Source of the DNA: Fidelibacterota bacterium
GTDB taxonomy: Bacteria; Marinisomatota; Marinisomatia; Marinisomatales; UBA1611
DNA: 11,678 nucleotides
Assembly (NCBI GenBank): GCA_002722105.1
Contig: PBKF01000026.1
Location: forward strand, 18,340-30,017
Direction of reading: 5' to 3'
Part shown: in pieces, positions 7,345-11,678 of the stretch
Layout of the letters: each line of letters starts with the position of its first letter
How positions within the stretch are numbered: position 1 is the first letter of the stretch
Position numbers and translations under genes: made by a program
Notes under the pieces: model-generated
The model's database searches: none
What the model saw: only the letters and a program-made list of their open reading frames with translations
What the model was told of the DNA's origin: nothing

Positions 7345-9135
7345 ATGAATAAAATGCTCAAATATTTCCTTCCAACAATACTTTTTATGGGACTTTTGTT
7401 TTCCCAAAGTATTCAAGCCAATTGGCAATTGGGTGCGGCTATTGTTGAATACACGTACGAAGTACGTGAATTTGACAGTCCTGAAGATTCAGCAGAAGCA
7501 GGCTATGAAGTGACTGCATCATGGCCTAGTTCAGCAGCAGCAGCTGCTGGCTATGGTTATACTCACACATTGGTAGAGTATGAAGTTGGTGATACCATCG
7601 CAGTTGTACTCGTACCATTGATAAATGAGGCTCTTCTGGCCTGGCAGGGCGTTGGAATGAATGTGGATCTTAATGATGGTGGAACATTCACAATCAATGA
7701 GGGGAGTACGTATCCAACAACCGAAACAATAGATTGCTCTACATATGCGACAGTACCAGATGTTTCTGAAGCAGGAACATGGACAAGCACACCTGGATTT
7801 GATCACACTGATGATCCAGATCATCCATATGCGCATTCAATGGGCTGGGGTATTTCTTTGTCCTCAGTTTTTGCTCAATTCGGTGCACCAGATCTTGTGA
7901 ATGGACAGTATGGTCAAGATTACGGTGTAGGTACAGATATGGAAAACTGGGGTATGGTTACTCTTGATTATACAGATGCTGAACATACAACACCTGCAGC
8001 ACTTGAAATTTATTGGGAAGCCCATGATGGCACAGCAAGTGGACTTGGGGTAAATGAAGATGGTCAATTAAATGGTTGGACTGGAGTTCCTGTTTCACCA
8101 GGCGATACAGTTACAATTGGGAATATGGATGATTACCTTGCCTGGTTGCATCCTGATACCAGCCTTTGGTATGAACTAGGATGGACTGGTGATACTACTC
8201 TTTCTGCCCCAATGATAGGTGGCCAAGGGCATCCAATTGATCCTGAAAACCCAGATAGTTATGAAATTGATCCAATCTTTGGAGACACAATTCCTGCAGG
8301 TTTAGTTGAAGTTAATCACGGATATTTGTTCGACCCAGTTGGTGATGATGGTTTACCATTTAGTGGAGATGAGCCTTTAGCTCCTACAGGTTATTTCTTT
8401 ACCTATAACTTTATGGAAGCTGCTGGTTGGTTCTCAGGTGTATTTGAAGAATGGTTTACCGCAACTAATGACGTAAATCTTTCTGCGACTGCAGCTGCAG
8501 ATTCAGTTGCTGAAATTTATCTTGATGATCCTTATGCAGATGCTGTTGCCGCAGGTGTTGGAGATACACTCACTGCTTGGTTTAATGAATGTTTCGCCTA
8601 TTATGGTGATCCAATGGCCTGTTTAGACGTAATGGAAGCTGGACCAACCCTCACTCTAATAGGTGTTGAGAATGCTTGTCCAGATGAAGATGGATGTGGA
8701 GTAGATGATTCCGGTTGGGATTATAATGACTATGATGAAACAGGCAGATTGGTAATGGAAGTTGATAACAATTGTATTCCAGATAATACTACCCAACGTG
8801 TAAATACATTTTGGGGAAATACTCAATTAGCAATGGACCAAGATGCACCAATAGCTCAAAAATTTGAAGTCTATGGCAACTATCCGAATCCATTCAACCC
8901 TTCAACGCAAATTAAGTTTGCTACGGAGAAATTTTCTGATGTACAAATCACGATTTATTCAATCTTAGGTCAGGAAGTGACCAAACTTCATAATGGAGGT
9001 TTGGATGCCGGCACCTATAATATCTCTTGGTTTGGAACTGATCATTTTGGGAATAAAGTCCCGAGCGGTGTATACTTCTATGAAGTACGTTCCGATAATC
9101 GAATTCAAAAAGGAAAAATGCTGTTATTGAAATAA
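7345..9135 (+). CDS. secreted acidic protein of unknown function with T9SS-type C-terminal sorting domain
   Basis: A 596-residue exported protein. Residues 1-25 form a signal peptide: MNKMLKYF, a hydrophobic core, and likely cleavage after SIQA before NW. The C-terminal ~85 residues are a Por/T9SS type A-like sorting domain: FEVYGNYPNPFNPST (NYPNPF from 512), ITIYSILGQEV, LDAGTYNISW, VPSGVYFYEVRS, ending KGKMLLLK. The protein should therefore cross the outer membrane by type IX secretion and be released or anchored at the surface. The body (26-505) is rich in D, E, G, T, Y and W, has an Ala-rich stretch near residue 68, and matches no family I know. Six cysteines (131, 416, 426, 445, 451, 477) may form disulfides; five are clustered in 416-477. 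It has a strong ribosome site and is followed on the same strand, after a 72-bp gap with a large hairpin, by a TonB-dependent receptor gene that may be its partner. It has no SusD-like features that I can recognise. Confidence 0.85.
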   Translation: MNKMLKYFLPTILFMGLLFSQSIQANWQLGAAIVEYTYEVREFDSPEDSAEAGYEVTASWPSSAAAAAGYGYTHTLVEYEVGDTIAVVLVPLINEALLAWQGVGMNVDLNDGGTFTINEGSTYPTTETIDCSTYATVPDVSEAGTWTSTPGFDHTDDPDHPYAHSMGWGISLSSVFAQFGAPDLVNGQYGQDYGVGTDMENWGMVTLDYTDAEHTTPAALEIYWEAHDGTASGLGVNEDGQLNGWTGVPVSPGDTVTIGNMDDYLAWLHPDTSLWYELGWTGDTTLSAPMIGGQGHPIDPENPDSYEIDPIFGDTIPAGLVEVNHGYLFDPVGDDGLPFSGDEPLAPTGYFFTYNFMEAAGWFSGVFEEWFTATNDVNLSATAAADSVAEIYLDDPYADAVAAGVGDTLTAWFNECFAYYGDPMACLDVMEAGPTLTLIGVENACPDEDGCGVDDSGWDYNDYDETGRLVMEVDNNCIPDNTTQRVNTFWGNTQLAMDQDAPIAQKFEVYGNYPNPFNPSTQIKFATEKFSDVQITIYSILGQEVTKLHNGGLDAGTYNISWFGTDHFGNKVPSGVYFYEVRSDNRIQKGKMLLLK

Positions 9136-9166
9136 TGCTTTCCCTTATTGAAGTCTAAAAAATAAT

Positions 9167-9199
9167 CTGAACAGCCTCGTTTTTTACGGGGCTGTTCAG
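9167..9199 (+). terminator. 14-bp intercistronic hairpin (attenuator, terminator or mRNA-end stem)
   Basis: CTGAACAGCCTCGT (9167-9180) and ACGGGGCTGTTCAG (9186-9199) form a 14-bp stem with a TTTTT loop. In the + strand RNA all positions pair, one as a U-G wobble; in the - strand RNA that position is an A-C mismatch, so selection seems to act on the + transcript. No T-tract follows (TATCTAAT), while an A-rich stretch precedes it, so a classical terminator in the + direction is incomplete. It ends 8 bases before the receptor ATG at 9208. It may end part of the transcripts, protect the secreted-protein mRNA, or restrict receptor translation. Confidence 0.6.
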
Positions 9200-9207
9200 T
9201 ATCTAAT

Positions 9208-11678
9208 ATGAATCCATTAAGAAAAATAATAATAACTCTGTTCATAATTAGTGGGTCTAGTTTTGCCCAAAACGGTACCATTACAGGAAAAGTTTTAGAT
9301 AAAACTGACGGTTCACCACTCATGGGTGCCAATGTCGTACTGGAAGGCACAGCACAGGGAGCTGCTTCGAGTACCGATGGTCAATATACTATTTTGCAAG
9401 TAGATCCGGGTGAATACACTCTCATGGTTACTTATATTGGGTATGAAAACCTCAAAATTGATTTGGTTGTTGAAGTGGGTAAAACCCTTACTCAAGATCT
9501 GGAATTAATACCAGAAACAATTCAAATGGAGACTTATGTAGTAACTGCATCGAGACGAAGAGAAAGAGTGGAAGATGCACCTGCTGCTATTTCGGTTATT
9601 TCAAAAAAGGAAATTCGAAGAGAAAGCAATACTAATTTGGGGGATTATTTAAAAGGGACGAAAGGTATTGATTTCACTCAATCCGGTATTGACAGTTATA
9701 ATATGACTGCTCGAGGCTTTAATTCTTCCTTTAGCTCTCGTCTTTTAACTTTAACAGACGGACGCATGGCAAATGTACCTTCTCTGAGGCTTACAGCATA
9801 CAATGTAATTCCTGTTTCCTTTGAAGATGTGGAACAAATTGAGGTTGTATTGGGGCCGGCATCAGCACTCTACGGACCTAATGCCCATAGCGGTGTATTA
9901 AATATAGTAACATCCTCCCCTATTCGCACTCAAGGAACGAGTATCAATATTCAAGGTGGTTTACTGAGCCAGACGGATACTGATTTATTGAAAAAGCTTA
10001 CCTTTCGTACAGCACATAAATTTGGCGACTTTGGATTTAAAGTTTCCGGAGTCGCACTGGCAGGACAGGATTGGACACATTATAATGAAGATGAATATGA
10101 AGGTCATGATCCTGTATTTATTGGCCGACCAAATCTGAAACATGACCGTATCGACCGTGGTGGCCAATTAGGTGAATCAGGCTCTCCAAGGTTCACCCAA
10201 GAGATGGTAGGTGCTGTTGAAGGGGCAAAAGAAAGTTGGATCGGAAATTATTGGGGAGACTATATCGCAGCGTCCGGGGGAGAAGCTGGATCACCATTAA
10301 TTACCCAAGAAATGGTGGATGAAGCAATTAATGATGAATTTAATCGATATATATTAGAAAATGGCATAGTCCTTTGGTTTGTCACTGAAGATCAGATAGG
10401 AAAAGTTTATGCAGATGGTATTGATAATAATGGGGATGGTGCAATTGATGAAGGGATTGATCTTGGGATTGATGATGAACCTGAAGCTTGGTATGATGGT
10501 GTTGATAACGATAGAGATGGATTGATTGATGAGGCAGATGAAATAGGAAGTGCATGGTTGGACAGATTTGGAAGTTCAATTACGGGTGATCCATATCTTT
10601 CAGTTTTTTCCAGTCCTGATTCAGTCTGGTCTGTGATGGATTCCACTCACAAGTTTGGGTTTGGAGAATATAAATATGATTCAGAAGGAAATATTGTTTT
10701 TGATACAAACCAAAATGGAATTTATGATGATGACTGGGGATCAAATGGATTAGATGATGACGGGGATTGGGGTCTATATATTGATGCAAACAATAAGCCC
10801 TGGGATGTTCCAGAAGAAGATTTTGAAGATTTTGATGGAAATGGCTTTCCTTCTTCAGAAATTTTTTTTGATTCTAATGATAATGGTATTTGGGACGATT
10901 CTGAACCTTTTATAGATTCAAATGAAAATGGATCATATGATTCTGGAGAGCCATTTACTGATTTAAATGGTGATGGCTCTTATACCAATGCTGAGCTATT
11001 TGCAGATTTTGGTTTAGATTTAACACGCAATACAAATGATTATGGTGAAGGTAATGGTACTTGGGATGGAGAATCTTACACAGATTTAAACGGGAATGGT
11101 CAATGGGATCAATTTGAATTCAACGATTTAGATGAGAATGGAAAACCAAGTATAGGGGAAATAGGTGTAGATGAAAAAGATGAAAAAGATTTTTCGATTG
11201 ATTACGGAGGGCTACCACATATTTATCCAGATGCAAACGATGATGGGATAGATGACTTCCCAGAATTCAAAGTAAGAAATTATAGATATGATCTTCGCTT
11301 AGACTGGGAACCCAACTCAGATCTCACTATGAGTTTATCACATGGATATGCATGGGCACGCAATATTAATATTACTGGAATCGCACGTTATCTTGCGGAT
11401 GGTTGGATCTACCGCTATTATCAAGCCAAAGCAAGATATAAGAATTTCTTTTTACAAAGTTATTTAAATACTAGTTATTCTGGTGATCCAGAACGACCAA
11501 CGCGTAACCTTGCGACAGGAAGTATAATTTATGATAGATCAAAAAAATTCAGTGCACAACTACAGCATATAAATGAATGGAAAAATGGTGATTTACGATT
11601 CGTCTGGGGTATAGACTATTTTTTAACTCTACCGGATACCCGTGGTACTATTTTATCTGATAAAAATTTTTCTGATAA
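9208..11678 (+). CDS. TonB-dependent outer-membrane receptor with large Ca-loop-like insertion, 3' end outside window
   Basis: Open from ATG 9208 to the window end (823 codons, no stop), so the C-terminal barrel is missing. Residues 1-20 are a signal peptide (MNPLRKIII..., cleavage after SSFA). Residues ~22-105 form a carboxypeptidase-regulatory-like beta domain (GTITGKVLDKTDGSPLMGANV, then STDGQYTI, PGEYTLMVTYIGYE). A YVVTASRRRERVED linker follows, then the plug domain (~124-240) with ARGF, VEQIEVVLGPASALYGP and GVLNIVT. Barrel strands begin near 250. Residues ~290-690 form an unusually long acidic insertion with many DxNxDG-type loops before barrel-like strands resume at NYRYDLRLDW. Receptors of this type import ligands across the outer membrane using TonB energy; the substrate is unknown. 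The start has no Shine-Dalgarno site and lies 8 bases after a 14-bp hairpin. It is probably co-transcribed with the upstream secreted-protein gene. Confidence 0.9.
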   Translation, partial: MNPLRKIIITLFIISGSSFAQNGTITGKVLDKTDGSPLMGANVVLEGTAQGAASSTDGQYTILQVDPGEYTLMVTYIGYENLKIDLVVEVGKTLTQDLELIPETIQMETYVVTASRRRERVEDAPAAISVISKKEIRRESNTNLGDYLKGTKGIDFTQSGIDSYNMTARGFNSSFSSRLLTLTDGRMANVPSLRLTAYNVIPVSFEDVEQIEVVLGPASALYGPNAHSGVLNIVTSSPIRTQGTSINIQGGLLSQTDTDLLKKLTFRTAHKFGDFGFKVSGVALAGQDWTHYNEDEYEGHDPVFIGRPNLKHDRIDRGGQLGESGSPRFTQEMVGAVEGAKESWIGNYWGDYIAASGGEAGSPLITQEMVDEAINDEFNRYILENGIVLWFVTEDQIGKVYADGIDNNGDGAIDEGIDLGIDDEPEAWYDGVDNDRDGLIDEADEIGSAWLDRFGSSITGDPYLSVFSSPDSVWSVMDSTHKFGFGEYKYDSEGNIVFDTNQNGIYDDDWGSNGLDDDGDWGLYIDANNKPWDVPEEDFEDFDGNGFPSSEIFFDSNDNGIWDDSEPFIDSNENGSYDSGEPFTDLNGDGSYTNAELFADFGLDLTRNTNDYGEGNGTWDGESYTDLNGNGQWDQFEFNDLDENGKPSIGEIGVDEKDEKDFSIDYGGLPHIYPDANDDGIDDFPEFKVRNYRYDLRLDWEPNSDLTMSLSHGYAWARNINITGIARYLADGWIYRYYQAKARYKNFFLQSYLNTSYSGDPERPTRNLATGSIIYDRSKKFSAQLQHINEWKNGDLRFVWGIDYFLTLPDTRGTILSDKNFSD
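10864..10998 (+). repeat. three 15-residue (45-bp) tandem repeats inside the receptor
   Basis: Three consecutive units encode FFDSNDNGIWDDSEP, FIDSNENGSYDSGEP and FTDLNGDGSYTNAEL (residues 553-597). The shared pattern is F-x-D-x-N-x-(N/D)-G-x-(Y/W)-x-x-x-E-(P/L). A related unit, YTDLNGNGQWDQFEF, stands at 11077-11121. The DNA copies have diverged, so these are old duplications rather than recent slippage. The acidic DxNxxG loops resemble Ca-binding loops of EF-hand, dockerin or thrombospondin type 3 repeats. Confidence 0.75.

Noticed and set aside
7174..7428. 84-codon - strand frame spanning the divergent region
   Set aside because: Overlaps the start of the secreted-protein gene and the small membrane ORF in antisense and resembles no known protein.
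7531..8067. Several - strand frames of 67-101 codons
   Set aside because: Antisense to the secreted-protein gene, whose signal peptide, Shine-Dalgarno site and sorting domain are clear.
9105..9495. Two - strand frames (9105-9350 and 9313-9495)
   Set aside because: They run antisense across the end of the secreted-protein gene, the hairpin and the receptor's signal peptide and first domain; no coding features of their own.
10382..10789. Three overlapping - strand open frames rich in His, Ser and Pro
   Set aside because: They are antisense to the D/N/G-rich repeats of the receptor; the composition is what reading GAT/AAT-rich codons backwards gives, and the + frame continues unbroken through them.

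Overview
The window is low-GC and gene-dense. It looks like chromosomal DNA from a marine bacterium of the FCB assemblage, most likely Candidatus Marinimicrobia (SAR406/Fidelibacterota) or a close relative. That placement is inferred from four things: a DUF2480-type protein, a secreted protein with an NYPNPFNPST C-terminal sorting domain of type IX secretion (T9SS) type, a TonB-dependent receptor with an N-terminal carboxypeptidase-regulatory-like domain and many acidic Ca-loop-like repeats, and the near absence of Shine-Dalgarno sequences. No rRNA or tRNA gene, CRISPR array, insertion sequence, phage gene or attachment site was seen.

Left block (1-3346, + strand): the 3' end of a DUF2480-family gene shares one base (TAATG) with a dCMP deaminase gene. 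After a 105-bp gap come a gene for an ABC-class P-loop ATPase of the COG3044/ABC_ATPase family and, overlapping it by 4 bp, a membrane-anchored alpha/beta hydrolase. A weak terminator-like hairpin lies in the convergent gap at 3347-3444.

Middle block (3445-7014, - strand): a compact operon in the order etfB, etfA, membrane Fe-S oxidoreductase. The last protein joins a NarI-like membrane part, two 4-cysteine ferredoxin motifs and two CCG domains, as in ETF:menaquinone oxidoreductases (EMO, formerly DUF224). Together they should carry electrons from flavin dehydrogenases, such as acyl-CoA dehydrogenases, into the quinone pool. No dehydrogenase gene is in view.

Divergent region (7015-7344): a 41-codon open reading frame for a possible small single-span membrane protein, preceded by a 13-codon frame that overlaps it at ATGA, then a candidate promoter, two short stem-loops and the one strong Shine-Dalgarno site of the window.

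Right block (7345-11678, + strand): a secreted 596-residue acidic protein of unknown function with a T9SS-type C-terminal domain, then an outer-membrane TonB-dependent receptor that runs off the window. Between them is a 14-bp hairpin ending 8 nt before the receptor start codon; its arms pair fully only in the + strand transcript. The receptor carries a very large acidic insertion built from DxNxDG-type loops, partly as 15-residue tandem repeats. The pair may form a cell-surface binding and uptake system, but its substrate cannot be read from the sequence.

The most unusual items are the secreted-protein/receptor pair with its hairpin, the Ca-loop insertion, and the unannotated small membrane ORF. 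The other genes are recognisable families.
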